Part shown: one piece after another, positions 42,581-51,525 of the stretch
Position numbering within the stretch: the stretch's first letter is position 1
Layout: the number at the start of each line of letters is the position of its first letter
NCBI GenBank assembly: GCA_021775095.1
Contig: JAJFII010000057.1
Coordinates: 62,001 to 126,000 of the forward strand
Origin: Rhodospirillales bacterium
GTDB taxonomy: Bacteria; Pseudomonadota; Alphaproteobacteria; Rhodospirillales; Casp-alpha2
DNA length: 64,000 nucleotides
Direction: 5' to 3'
Position numbers and translations under genes: made by a program
The notes under the pieces: model-generated
The model's input: the letters and a program-made list of their open reading frames with translations, nothing else
The model's database searches: none
Told to the model about the DNA's origin: nothing

Positions 42581-43453
42581 TTAGACTTTCTGGGCCGACG
42601 CGCGACCTAACAAACCATTGGGCATGGCAAACAGGACAATGATAATCATGCTAAAGGCAATAATCTGGGTATAGGACGATCCGAGATAGGCGGTCGTCAA
42701 GGCTTCAACCAAACCATAAAGCATACCCGCCAGGACAACCCCCCAGGCACTTGTAATGCCACCCAGAATGGCCGTTGCGAAGGCTTTAATGCCAAAGACG
42801 AGCCCCATGCCTGAGGAAACATTAAACAGCGGCGCGATTAACAGTCCGGCAACCCCGGCCAGCACCGTCGATATTGCAAAGGCCGCAGCAATCACGAAAC
42901 GCGTATTGATGCCCATCAATTGCGCCGCTTCCGGTTTTTGCACGACGGCCGACATGGCCTTGCCGTATTTGGTTTTTTTAAGGACAAGACTGAGAACGAT
43001 GGCGGCGGCAATCCCGACAACGGGAATGATCAGTTGCAAGGGATAGGCACCAACGCCAAAAATCGATATGGCGTCCGTTGCCAGGGGCGACGGGAAATTT
43101 CGCGGTTCTTTGCCGAACGTAAAAAGCACGACATTATCGAGCACAATACCGCCGGCAACGGTCGCCATTAACCAGGCGTTTGATCCCCGGTCGGCAAAAG
43201 GACGTACCAAAAACCGCTCAACAACCAGACCAAACAGGGCACAGATGGTAAGCGCTGCCAGGATCGCGATTGGCAACGGCCAACCCAAGGTGACGGCAAA
43301 GGTATAACCAAGAACCGCGCCCAACATCATTGAGCTGCCTTGGGAAAAATTTACGGTGTTTGAGACGACGTAAGTGATGTGGAAACCAAGGGCGAGCAGA
43401 CCGTACATCGCGCCCAGCCCCAAACCGGTAATTATGGCTGAAGTAATCAACAT
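42581..43453 (-). CDS. LivH-type permease of branched-chain-type ABC importer
   Basis: A 290-residue inner-membrane permease with about eight helices. LGLGAMYGLLALGFHITYVVSNTVNFSQGSSMMLGA is the LivH start, and FGIKAFATAILGGITSAWGVVLAGMLYGLVEAL is the conserved cytoplasmic loop that contacts the ATPase. It pairs with the LivM half of the fused gene downstream. The gap is four bases, so the two are translationally linked. Substrate is not given by the permease; see the adjacent amidohydrolase for context. Confidence 0.92.
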   Translation of the reverse strand: MLITSAIITGLGLGAMYGLLALGFHITYVVSNTVNFSQGSSMMLGAVLGYTFAVTLGWPLPIAILAALTICALFGLVVERFLVRPFADRGSNAWLMATVAGGIVLDNVVLFTFGKEPRNFPSPLATDAISIFGVGAYPLQLIIPVVGIAAAIVLSLVLKKTKYGKAMSAVVQKPEAAQLMGINTRFVIAAAFAISTVLAGVAGLLIAPLFNVSSGMGLVFGIKAFATAILGGITSAWGVVLAGMLYGLVEALTTAYLGSSYTQIIAFSMIIIVLFAMPNGLLGRASAQKV

Positions 43454-43494
43454 TTCCTGATGGTATTCCCGTTCGGGGTACTTCGAAGTGGGAT

Positions 43495-43524
43495 GAAGGC
43501 GGCATTTTTTGCGGTGCCGCCTTC
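43495..43524 (-). promoter_or_regulatory. perfect 10-bp hairpin between livK and livH
   Basis: GAAGGCGGCA (43495-43504) is complementary to TGCCGCCTTC (43515-43524) around a ten-base loop. It lies in the 100-bp gap between the binding-protein gene and the permease genes. Read on the minus strand it has no following T-run. It is typical of sites that protect the upstream mRNA segment or halt part of transcription, raising binding-protein expression over the membrane parts. Confidence 0.55.
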
Positions 43525-43553
43525 TTCCTTTCTTCTTTACTTAAGGATTTATA

Positions 43554-44744
43554 TTATTTGATAGGAATAATTTTGCCGTCAATAAAGCGGGTGAAGACCA
43601 AATCCTCCGGACCCAGACCGTCGTGCTGCTCAGCCGAGAAGGGGTTTACGTAGGTTTTGATCAAGCCCACATGTTTTTTAATCGCATAGAACCCGTTGCG
43701 CACGGCGGGACCATCGGTGGAACCGGCATTTTTAATCGCTAATGCAGACAAATGCATGCCGTCATAGGCGTTGGCAATGCCGACTGCGGGGGTTACGTCG
43801 GCTTCACTTTTGATTTCCGGAAAGCGCTTTTTAAGCTTCGCCATCATTTCCGCTGCGCCAGGAGAATCATTTCCTGAGAACGTAAACGTCTGAATCATTT
43901 CCACGTCTTTGGCGCGCGGTCCCCCCAATTCAGAGAAACGACCGCCAGCCGGTCCCCAGTGCGAGACCACGGGAACATCCCAGCCCATACGTTCAAGCGA
44001 TTTCATAACCTGCGCCGAGGGTCCGACGTTGGCGACCATGAAAATCGTATCCGCCCCATTCGATTTCAAGCGCGTCAACTGCGGCACCACATCCACATCG
44101 GAACCCTCAATTTTTTCAATCCCGGCACTGGCTAAACCTTTCGCCTTCATTGCGGATTCCAATCCCTTTTGATTGGACTCGCCCCAGGGATTGTTAATCA
44201 GCATCATGCCCGGTTTTTTAGCGCCATGAACTTTCATCGCCCAATCGACAAGTGCGACGTCGACCATGGCATCGAATGCCGACACCCGAAAGATGTAGTT
44301 CTCCTTCGCGCCATTTTTGGTGATCGGCGTGCCCGCCGCCCAGGGGCCCATGAAGGGTTTTTTGATCTGGTTCATAAACGGCACGATTGCCAGGGAAACA
44401 GGGGTTTGCAGACCGCCAAACAAGACAGCGACTTTTTCCCGTTGAATCAGCTCGCGTGCGGCAACCAATCCCTTGCCGGGATTTGCCTCGTCGTCACGGC
44501 GGATCAACTCAACCTGCTTGCCAAGCAGTCCGCCAGCCGCATTAATTTCATCAATAGCAATGGTAAGCCCGCGGGTGATCGCTTCGCCAGATTTTGCTGA
44601 CGGGCCTGACAGGCTTGCGATCAAGCCAATTTTGACCGTTTCCGCTGCAAATGCAGACAGGCAGGAAAATGCTGTAACCGTCGCAACAGCCGCTCCCGCA
44701 AGAAGCGACCGGCGCGAAATTCGTGATTTCATTTGTATATTCAT
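43554..44744 (-). CDS. branched-chain-type ABC transporter substrate-binding protein
   Basis: A periplasmic binding protein of about 396 residues. The leader has two arginines followed by a hydrophobic run, SRISRRSLLAGAAVATVTAFSCLSAFAA, which fits a Tat-type or ordinary Sec signal. The mature protein starts ETVKIGLIASLSGPSAKSGE and continues with TRGLTIAIDEINAAGGLLGKQVELIRRDDEANPGKG, the type I LivJ/K family start. The ATG at 44744 has a GGGA ribosome site; ATG 44732 is an alternative. Ligand is open: the family includes amino acids, amides, urea and aromatic acids. The divergent amidohydrolase gene suggests a nitrogen compound. Confidence 0.92.
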   Translation of the reverse strand: MNIQMKSRISRRSLLAGAAVATVTAFSCLSAFAAETVKIGLIASLSGPSAKSGEAITRGLTIAIDEINAAGGLLGKQVELIRRDDEANPGKGLVAARELIQREKVAVLFGGLQTPVSLAIVPFMNQIKKPFMGPWAAGTPITKNGAKENYIFRVSAFDAMVDVALVDWAMKVHGAKKPGMMLINNPWGESNQKGLESAMKAKGLASAGIEKIEGSDVDVVPQLTRLKSNGADTIFMVANVGPSAQVMKSLERMGWDVPVVSHWGPAGGRFSELGGPRAKDVEMIQTFTFSGNDSPGAAEMMAKLKKRFPEIKSEADVTPAVGIANAYDGMHLSALAIKNAGSTDGPAVRNGFYAIKKHVGLIKTYVNPFSAEQHDGLGPEDLVFTRFIDGKIIPIK

Positions 44745-45000
44745 AGCAGTAAAGTCCCTGTTTGTTATGAGTTGTATGTCACATATCGGCAAACCACATG
44801 CCAACCACCCTGGCAGGCAAACTAACGACGATTTTTATGCACAGGCTGTAAATCGACTATATTTTGTCCGGCAACTATCGGTCGCCTTTTTTAGTCATTT
44901 TCATTGCCCTGTTATTACATCCCGGCAAATACTATATGACATTTTGCTGACATGGAATATGCGTTATTAAAACAAGAGGAAATAATTTTGGGAGTCCGAA

Positions 45001-45423
45001 ATGAGCACTGTTACGCCCTTTGAAGCTGTCAATGATGAAACGGGCCAAGCCAAGGCCATCGTTGAAGCTTTTCTTGTCGCTTCTATGATACCTGATCCGG
45101 ACCAGGCGGCAACCTATCTCGACGATGACGCCGTTATCCTTTTTACCGGTGCCCGCCGGATGACGCACCCGCGTGAGATGACCGACTACAATGCGGCCAG
45201 ATACACCTGGGTTAAAAAAAATATGGAACGCTCCGACGTTGCACCCGGCGTCGGCGAAACGGTCGTCTACTGTTTGGGAACCCTGTACGGTGAATGGAAA
45301 AACGGTGACGCCTTTGAGGGCAACCGATATGTGGATCGTTTTGTCGTGAAGAATGGAAAAATTGTCAAAATTGATGTCTGGAACGATAGTGCGGAACGTA
45401 TCATGAAAGGCGACGCCGAATAA
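45001..45423 (+). CDS. NTF2-like / SnoaL-fold protein
   Basis: A 140-residue cone-fold protein with DETGQAKAIVEAFLVASMIPDPDQAATYLDDDAVILFTGARRMTHPREM, strands GETVVYCLGTLYGEW and the C-terminal RYVDRFVVKNGKIVKIDVWNDSAER. This is the pattern of SnoaL/NTF2 proteins, which can be isomerases, hydrolases or ligand-binding partners. GGGAGTCCG precedes the ATG. It is divergent from livK with 256 bp between starts and 32 bp before the amidohydrolase, so the three probably share a metabolic theme. The specific reaction is unknown. Confidence 0.8.
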   Translation: MSTVTPFEAVNDETGQAKAIVEAFLVASMIPDPDQAATYLDDDAVILFTGARRMTHPREMTDYNAARYTWVKKNMERSDVAPGVGETVVYCLGTLYGEWKNGDAFEGNRYVDRFVVKNGKIVKIDVWNDSAERIMKGDAE

Positions 45424-45455
45424 GTGTTTTTAACGCCTGGGCCGGAGATCGTCGA

Positions 45456-46697
45456 GTGGATACCATTCTAAAAAACCTTGTGGTGCTCGGAAGGCACGGC
45501 GAAATTCGAACGGATATTGGCATCGCCAACGGCAGGATCGCAGCACTTCAGAGCGGACTTGAAGGGCATGCGGAGACATTGGATATGCAAGGCCGCCTGG
45601 CTGTTCCGGGTTTCGTCGAGTCGCACATTCACTTAGACAAAGCCTGCATCATGGACCGCTGCAAATCCGAAGACGGCACATTGGATGAAGCGATCCGTGA
45701 AGTCTCGGCAGCGAAAAAAGATTTTACCGTTGCCGACATTCGCGCACGCGCCGTAAAAGTTCTCGAAAAATGCATTCTTCAAGGCACAACCCGTATGCGT
45801 GCACACCTTGAAGTTGATCCGGTTATCGGCAGCAAAAGCATTGAAGCCGTGCTGCCGTTAATACAGGAATATAAATGGGCGATCGATCTTGAGATTTGCG
45901 TTTTTCCGCAGGAAGGATTGCTCAACCGTCCGGGAACGGATGAACTGATGGTCGCAGCGCTTAAACGCGGGGCGACGGTTGTTGGTGGCTGCCCGTACAC
46001 GGACAGCAACCCGCGGGGCCAAATGGAACGGATTTTTGAATTGGCACGCGAGTTCGATGTCGATATCGATTTTCATCTGGATTTTGACACCAACCCGCAA
46101 GGCATGACGGTAGGCGATGTTTGTGAATTAACGGATGCCTATAAATATGGCGGACGCGTCGCCATTGGTCATGTCAGCAAACTGTCGACATTACCGCCCG
46201 GCCAATTCACGGCGACGTCCCGTCTTTTGGCAAACGCCGGTGTCGCGGTAACCGTATTGCCTTCGACCGACCTTTATTTGATGGGGGGTGAGCGCGATCA
46301 TAACATCGTGCGCGGCGTCGCTCCGGTCCACCGGCTTATCGAAGAGGGTGTAAACTGCGCCCTTTCAACAAACAATGTCCTTAACCCCTTTACCCCGTTT
46401 GGCGATTGTTCAATGATCAGAATGGCCAATCTCTACGCGAATATAGGGCAAATCGGCACGGGGTCCGGATTACAGCAATGTCTGCACATGGTGACACATA
46501 AACCGGCCCTGCTCATGCGGTTGGATGATTATGGAATTGCAATCGGCAACCCCGCCGATATCATTATCCTCGACTGCCGGTCGGCGATTTCGGCCGTGCA
46601 GGAACTGGCGATCCCCTTGTGCGGATACAAAAATGGCCGACGCACTTTTACCCGGACCCCCGCACAACTTCACAAAAATCCAAGCGAACGAATTTAA
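45456..46697 (+). CDS. amidohydrolase, cytosine deaminase-like
   Basis: A 413-residue metal-dependent amidohydrolase, cytoplasmic. The metal motif HIHLDK (in VESHIHLDKACIMDRC), the HLDFDTNPQG strand, His in VAIGHVSKLS and an Asp in PSTDLYLMG follow the CodA/AtzC-like order. Family substrates include cytosine, isoguanine, dihydro-triazines and other cyclic ureas. The start is GTG with GGAG upstream. Because an ABC importer and an NTF2-like protein adjoin, it likely hydrolyses an imported cyclic or amide nitrogen compound. CodA itself works on cytosine, but the early LDKACIMDRCKSEDG segment differs enough to leave substrate open. Confidence 0.88.
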   Translation: MDTILKNLVVLGRHGEIRTDIGIANGRIAALQSGLEGHAETLDMQGRLAVPGFVESHIHLDKACIMDRCKSEDGTLDEAIREVSAAKKDFTVADIRARAVKVLEKCILQGTTRMRAHLEVDPVIGSKSIEAVLPLIQEYKWAIDLEICVFPQEGLLNRPGTDELMVAALKRGATVVGGCPYTDSNPRGQMERIFELAREFDVDIDFHLDFDTNPQGMTVGDVCELTDAYKYGGRVAIGHVSKLSTLPPGQFTATSRLLANAGVAVTVLPSTDLYLMGGERDHNIVRGVAPVHRLIEEGVNCALSTNNVLNPFTPFGDCSMIRMANLYANIGQIGTGSGLQQCLHMVTHKPALLMRLDDYGIAIGNPADIIILDCRSAISAVQELAIPLCGYKNGRRTFTRTPAQLHKNPSERI

Positions 46698-47157
46698 AAA
46701 GCCGTTCGCGGGGGTCCCAACCCGACTTGGTCAATGGCCATCATGGCGGATCAACTTATGGGCGGTCGGTCGTTTAGTAGGGTGCTGAATATATCAGTAT
46801 CAGGCTGATGGAATGGGCTGAAAAACGCCAAATCTGCATCCAATTTATCCAACCAGGATAACCACAGCACAACACCCATGTGCATCGCTATAACTGGAGA
46901 GTTCGTCAAGAATGGCGGGAGCACTCCGGCAATGAAACTGAAACTAGCCGCGTAAGTCTGCTCACAATACCTCCTAATAAGGGGGGAATTACCGGTCACC
47001 CCTTCCGACGGAAAACGGCGACCTTTGCCAATATGGCCCCATGAGTGCGATTTTGCCGTGGTTGTTTCGTCCGGCCCTTCAGGGCTGGAAGTTCACGGTC
47101 GGCAAGTTGCGGGGTAAATCACCCGTTGGGCAAATCAGATCGCTGTTAATGGCCGGG
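46698..47157. other. intergenic region, no gene seen
   Basis: About 460 bp between the convergent amidohydrolase and MgtE genes. Only short, poorly biased frames occur. No strong hairpin with T-run or repeat is seen. Confidence 0.5.
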
Positions 47158-48465
47158 TCACAACATGCCCGACAGCGCGGTGGCAATTCCCAGGAAGGAC
47201 ATAAAACCGGCAATGTCGGTTACCGTCGTCAGGACGATTGACGATGCCACCGCCGGGTCCTGGCCAAGCCGGGTCAGCGCGATCGGTACCAGCGCACCGG
47301 CGATGCCTGCCATAATCATGGCAATGATCATGGCCGATACAATGACGATCACAAGACCGACACTTCCGCTCCAGAAATAAACCCCGATACCGCAGGTGAT
47401 TGCGATACTAATACCGTTCCACAAACCGGTATTTATCTCTTTCAAGGTGACACGCACCCATTGGCGGACACTGATTTCTCGCAACGCAAGGCCGCGCATG
47501 GTAATCGCCAGGGCTTGCGCGCCGGCATTTCCCGACTGGCCGGCGACAACAGGCAACAGCACCGCCAGCGCTGTAAAGCTGGCAATTGTGTCTTCAAAGA
47601 TGCCAACAACTGCGGCCGCCAAAAACGCCGTCAGGAGATTGACTTGCAGCCACGGCATCCGCTTACGAACGGCAAACCAACTCGATGATGTGGCGCGTTC
47701 GTCCTTACTGACACCGACCATGGTCTGCAAGGTGTCAATGGCCTGTTCGCGCAGCGCATCAATCAGTTCCGGATGGCGGATAACCCCTAAAAAGCTTCCA
47801 TTCGCATCGACAACAGGTATTTCTTCGAGCTTAAATTGTTCCAGTTTCGAGACCACTTCTTCTCGCGGATCCAACGACCGCACGACGGCGGAAACCGGTC
47901 GGGCGATTTCACCGAGGGTTTGGTTTGGTTCCGCCAAAATCACCGCGTTGATATCGACATGGGCAATTAACAGGTTGTTGTCATCAACAACCTTCAACTT
48001 ATGGCCAATCATTTGATCTCGCGAACGCAGGTAGGCGAGGGCTTGGGTAACGGTCATGGAAGGGCGATAGGTGTGGACTTTCGCATCCATTAATTGGCCT
48101 GCAGAATTTGCCGGATAGGTCAGAAAGGATTGAAGTTCCTTTGCGACACCGGGCCGCAGAAGGGAAAGATAGTGGTGCCGCGTCGTCTCATCAAAACGGC
48201 CCAGTAAATTAGACGCCGGGCCGGGGTCCATTTCCTCCAAAATTGGTTTTGCAACGTCATCCGACAGGCCGGGCAGAATTGCCACACACTGTGCCAGGCC
48301 GATGGCCTTCCATACCTGTCGTCGGGTTGGCTCGCCCAGTTCGGAGATAATTTCGGCGGCTTCGAGGGCCGGTAAAGTTTCTAAACATCGTGCTGCTTCA
48401 CGCGAGTGCTCGGCCAAAAACTTTTCACTGAGGGCCTCGACAACCAATTCAGAATTTTCATTCAT
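47158..48465 (-). CDS. mgtE: magnesium transporter MgtE
   Basis: A Mg2+ channel of the MgtE family. The 435 residues have an N-domain of helical repeats (about 1-130), two CBS domains (about 135-255, with TYRPSMTVTQALAYLRSRDQ and VRSLDPREEVVSKLEQFKLEEIPVVDANGSFLGVI) and a five-helix membrane domain (about 285-435) including the pore loop around AVLLPVVAGQSGNAGAQALAITMRG. The overlap with the upstream paralogue is four bases (ATGA). It is the last gene of a seven-gene leftward group devoted to ion channels and a peptide-type ligase. Confidence 0.94.
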   Translation of the reverse strand: MNENSELVVEALSEKFLAEHSREAARCLETLPALEAAEIISELGEPTRRQVWKAIGLAQCVAILPGLSDDVAKPILEEMDPGPASNLLGRFDETTRHHYLSLLRPGVAKELQSFLTYPANSAGQLMDAKVHTYRPSMTVTQALAYLRSRDQMIGHKLKVVDDNNLLIAHVDINAVILAEPNQTLGEIARPVSAVVRSLDPREEVVSKLEQFKLEEIPVVDANGSFLGVIRHPELIDALREQAIDTLQTMVGVSKDERATSSSWFAVRKRMPWLQVNLLTAFLAAAVVGIFEDTIASFTALAVLLPVVAGQSGNAGAQALAITMRGLALREISVRQWVRVTLKEINTGLWNGISIAITCGIGVYFWSGSVGLVIVIVSAMIIAMIMAGIAGALVPIALTRLGQDPAVASSIVLTTVTDIAGFMSFLGIATALSGML

Positions 48466-49316
48466 TTGTCAATTTCCTTGGTCATTCTCGAACTCTCATT
48501 AAGGCCTGGTGTCAGTGAGGCATTTAAAATATCGGTAACGCCAAATACTGATCCTTCAATAAATCCCATCATCAGGTCGGACGGCTGCTCATTTCGCAGC
48601 GAACCGGAAGCATCTTCCAATCCAATTCTCAGTCTGGCGTAACGCAAAACCCCGATAAATTTCCGGGCCCGGTCGAGAACCGGCAGATCATCGAAATATT
48701 TCCAGCCCGGGTGGTTTGCAACCGATACCAAGGTTGAGCGCGCGGGAAGCGAATAACCCGGTGTCGACATAATCGACGCGACTGGCGCATCACCTTTGGC
48801 GGCGACCAGCCGTTCGGGACTGACAATTCCTTTTAAAAGATTGTCATCATCAACAATATATATGGGACAATAATTTTCAAAGGCGCTGGCGGATATGCGC
48901 TGTCGAACTTCGGTTGCAGAGCATGACAAAGGTACCGACCTGACATTGGGCGTCATCCACGCACCGACCAAGGAAGGTGCATAGTCCAACAACAGCCTGC
49001 TCAGCATCGCCAATCGCCGAGGTAACTTCTCCATTAACTGGCCAACATGGTCAGGCGAAAAATGCCGCAATATTGCGGCAACGGTTTCGGGTTTCAAAGG
49101 TGCGAGAGCTTTGGAGGAATGAACGATCTCAACGGATTCCAGTAAACGTGCCGCATGCAGTGGCAACATGTGCGGCCAAATCCCGTTCATTGCCTGCGCC
49201 GGCATTTCCTGAATAAAAGCCGCAACATTCTCCAACGGGAGTTGTTCCAGCAGACGGGCCGCCTGCATGGGATACCGACCCAGGAATTCGAGGGCCAGTG
49301 TCTGTTTTTCAGGCAT
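48462..49316 (-). CDS. soluble MgtE-like protein (N-domain + CBS, no channel)
   Basis: A 284-residue paralogue of the cytoplasmic half of MgtE. The N-domain repeats (LEFLGRYPMQAARLLEQLPLENVAAFIQEMPAQAMNGI, LKPETVAAILRHFSPDHVGQLMEKLP) precede a CBS pair (GAWMTPNVRSVPLSCSATEVRQRI, ASIMSTPGYSLPARSTLV). There is no membrane domain. It sits directly before mgtE and overlaps it by four bases, and overlaps the MscS-like gene on its other side by eight. Such a protein could form mixed dimers with MgtE and alter its Mg2+/nucleotide sensing; that is inference. The gene is not a broken mgtE: the frame is intact and both ends are in genes. Confidence 0.82.
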   Translation of the reverse strand: MPEKQTLALEFLGRYPMQAARLLEQLPLENVAAFIQEMPAQAMNGIWPHMLPLHAARLLESVEIVHSSKALAPLKPETVAAILRHFSPDHVGQLMEKLPRRLAMLSRLLLDYAPSLVGAWMTPNVRSVPLSCSATEVRQRISASAFENYCPIYIVDDDNLLKGIVSPERLVAAKGDAPVASIMSTPGYSLPARSTLVSVANHPGWKYFDDLPVLDRARKFIGVLRYARLRIGLEDASGSLRNEQPSDLMMGFIEGSVFGVTDILNASLTPGLNESSRMTKEIDK

Positions 49317-50136
49317 TTACCGTGCCCTTATCGAGCAGAATGCTCGGCTGGTCACTGAAGGTATGGGCGGGGATGACAACGCGCCCCGCCGCCGTGCTCA
49401 AGGCGACAAAGACCGGGGTAACGGCGATTATCTGACCTTCGAACTCGCCAATCTTGATCGAGTCGCCGATTTTAAATTCGTTTTTCAAATACCGCGTCGC
49501 TATTAGATTTCCGGCAATTGAGCGGAACCCAAGTCCGAAGGCCAAAGCCAGACCAAAAAATAACCCGCCGAGCGTAATCGCCACAACGGCCACGACAATT
49601 GTAATATCAATTCCGATCTGCCCCGCCGCAATGGTTGCCATGATGACCAGAATGGTGAGTTGGGCGGTGCGGCCAAATATTTCACGTTGCTGCAGAGGTG
49701 TTGACGTCAGGGAGCCAAGAACGGTGCTGCGTGCGATATTTCCAAAGACGAAACCACCGGTTAGCATGAGCGCACCGGCAAGGATGTTTGGCAGTTGGAC
49801 AATCAGTCTATCCAGCCAGGTCGTAAACATTGTCAGTCCGAAAATATTTGCCGCGGAAGTCGCGAAAAACAAAAGCACAATCCAATATACGACAGATCCC
49901 AGGGTCGCAGAGGTGTTTTCATTGATCACATTTTTGCCCATTTTTGCGGCGTCAAATATACGATCCATACTGTCTGCGAGACGAATTGTCAGCGCCCGGA
50001 GTCCTTTGGCGACAAGCCAGCCCACCACCAACAATATGATTCCGCCAAGGAGTTGAGGCAAATACTCTAAAAAATTCTGAATCATTCGAGACACTGCGAC
50101 TATCAATGGTTCTGTCAGATCGAATATTTTATCCAT
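49309..50136 (-). CDS. MscS-like mechanosensitive channel
   Basis: A 275-residue membrane protein. The first half has TM helices with LPQLLGGIILLVVGWLVAKGLRALTIR. A central glycine-rich segment (VVAVVAITLGGLFFGLALAFGLGFRSIAGNLIATRYLKNEFKIGD) matches the MscS pore helix, and a short beta domain follows (KIGEFEGQIIAVTPVFVALSTAAGRVVIPAHTF). It probably opens under hypo-osmotic membrane tension. It lacks the larger cytoplasmic vestibule of classic MscS, ending soon after the beta domain. It lies in the leftward cluster and overlaps the next gene by eight bases. Confidence 0.86.
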   Translation of the reverse strand: MDKIFDLTEPLIVAVSRMIQNFLEYLPQLLGGIILLVVGWLVAKGLRALTIRLADSMDRIFDAAKMGKNVINENTSATLGSVVYWIVLLFFATSAANIFGLTMFTTWLDRLIVQLPNILAGALMLTGGFVFGNIARSTVLGSLTSTPLQQREIFGRTAQLTILVIMATIAAGQIGIDITIVVAVVAITLGGLFFGLALAFGLGFRSIAGNLIATRYLKNEFKIGDSIKIGEFEGQIIAVTPVFVALSTAAGRVVIPAHTFSDQPSILLDKGTVNA

Positions 50137-50202
50137 TTAACCGTTCCCTATTTTTCATCCGCTAGAAATTAAAATATTCTACCATGGTCTATCCGCAGCT
50201 AT

Positions 50203-51525
50203 CTATTTTCGCCCCTTAGTCACCGCCTCGATTGATACCCGTTCGACGTGACGGTCCTTTACTTCAAGAACGCAAAATTTGAAGCCATTGTCTTCGATTT
50301 GGTCACCGACAACGGGTATCCGTTCGAGTTTCGTCATAATTAACCCGGAAATTGTATTGGCATTGAAGGCGTCGTCGACGGAAACGCCAATTATTCTTTC
50401 CACATCTGACAATGAAGAAAGGCCATGGGCCTCCCAGTCCTTACCTTTTTTGATAATTGAAAATTCCGGGTCTCGGTCATCTACTTCGTCGGCAATTTCA
50501 CCGACGATTTCTTCAAGCAGGTCTTCCAGAGTGACCAACCCCTTAAACGACCCATACTCGTCCAAAACACACGCCATATGGGCCTGACGCTCACGCATCA
50601 TATCAAACAGCTTGGAAATCTTCAGTGTTTCGGGAATTACCAATGTTTCACGAATGTACTCGCTGAGGTCTGACCAAGGGTTCTGTTTGCCAGCCAACAC
50701 CGCTGTAAGGAGGTCTTTGGCCAAAATGATACCGACCAGATTATCCTGACCCCCATCAACCACCGGAAAACGGGAGTGTCTGGTTTTTCTGATGATTTCA
50801 GCCGTTTCGTCCGGAGCCTGGTTTATCCGAAGAATATCCGCTTCCATTCTTGGAACCATAATCCGTTCCACAGATCTTTCATCGAAGCGGAACAGATTGT
50901 GAATCATTTCCGCCTTATCTGCGTTCATTTCACCCAACTGGGCTGAAACGTCGATTAGGCTGCGAATTTCGTCATTACTAAGAATCTCCGCGTGACCCGC
51001 TTCTCTGATTTTAAGCAGGGATAAAATGGACTTAGACGCGTAATTTAAGGCCCAGGTTAATGGAAAAAATATGACATAGAAGGCATGTAGGGGATAGGCG
51101 ATCAGGAGCGAGACGGGCTCCGCCTTGCGGATCGCGTACGTTTTCGGCACCTGCTCGCCAACGACAATGTGAAGGGAGGAAAAGATCGTAAAGCCAATCG
51201 CGAATGAAATCAGATGAAGCGTATCTTCGCTGATGTTAAGTGGCACTAGAACCGGCTTCAATATTGCGGCAACGGCCGGTTCTCCGATCCACCCAAGGCC
51301 AAGCGACGCCATGGTAATGCCCAACTGGCAAGCCGCCAGATAGGCCTCTAAATGATGCAGGATGTGAACGGTTCTTTTTGCGGCACGATTTCCCGACGAT
51401 GCGAGATCCTCAATTCTTGACCCACGCACTTTGACCAGCGCAAATTCTGCAGCGACAAAAAATGCGTTTATTGCCAGCAATATAAGGATCAGTGAAAAAC
51501 TGATTAGTGTGTCTTCAACGGTCAA
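50203..51525 (-). CDS. CorC/CNNM-type transporter (hemolysin family)
   Basis: A protein of about 440 residues with a DUF21/CNNM membrane domain (SFSLILILLAINAFFVAAEFALVKVRGSRIEDL), two CBS domains (MVPRMEADILRINQAPDETAEIIRKTRHSRFPVVDGGQDNLVGIILAKDLL and the VLDEYGSFKGLVTLEDLLEEIVGEIADE end) and a CorC_HlyC domain at the C-terminus. Relatives export Mg2+ or other cations; no haemolytic role is implied. A TTG at 51525 overlaps the stop of the upstream gene (TTGA), with GGGAG eight bases before it. A TTG at 51540 has no such site. The choice shortens the N-terminus by five residues. Confidence 0.9.
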   Translation of the reverse strand: MTVEDTLISFSLILILLAINAFFVAAEFALVKVRGSRIEDLASSGNRAAKRTVHILHHLEAYLAACQLGITMASLGLGWIGEPAVAAILKPVLVPLNISEDTLHLISFAIGFTIFSSLHIVVGEQVPKTYAIRKAEPVSLLIAYPLHAFYVIFFPLTWALNYASKSILSLLKIREAGHAEILSNDEIRSLIDVSAQLGEMNADKAEMIHNLFRFDERSVERIMVPRMEADILRINQAPDETAEIIRKTRHSRFPVVDGGQDNLVGIILAKDLLTAVLAGKQNPWSDLSEYIRETLVIPETLKISKLFDMMRERQAHMACVLDEYGSFKGLVTLEDLLEEIVGEIADEVDDRDPEFSIIKKGKDWEAHGLSSLSDVERIIGVSVDDAFNANTISGLIMTKLERIPVVGDQIEDNGFKFCVLEVKDRHVERVSIEAVTKGRK

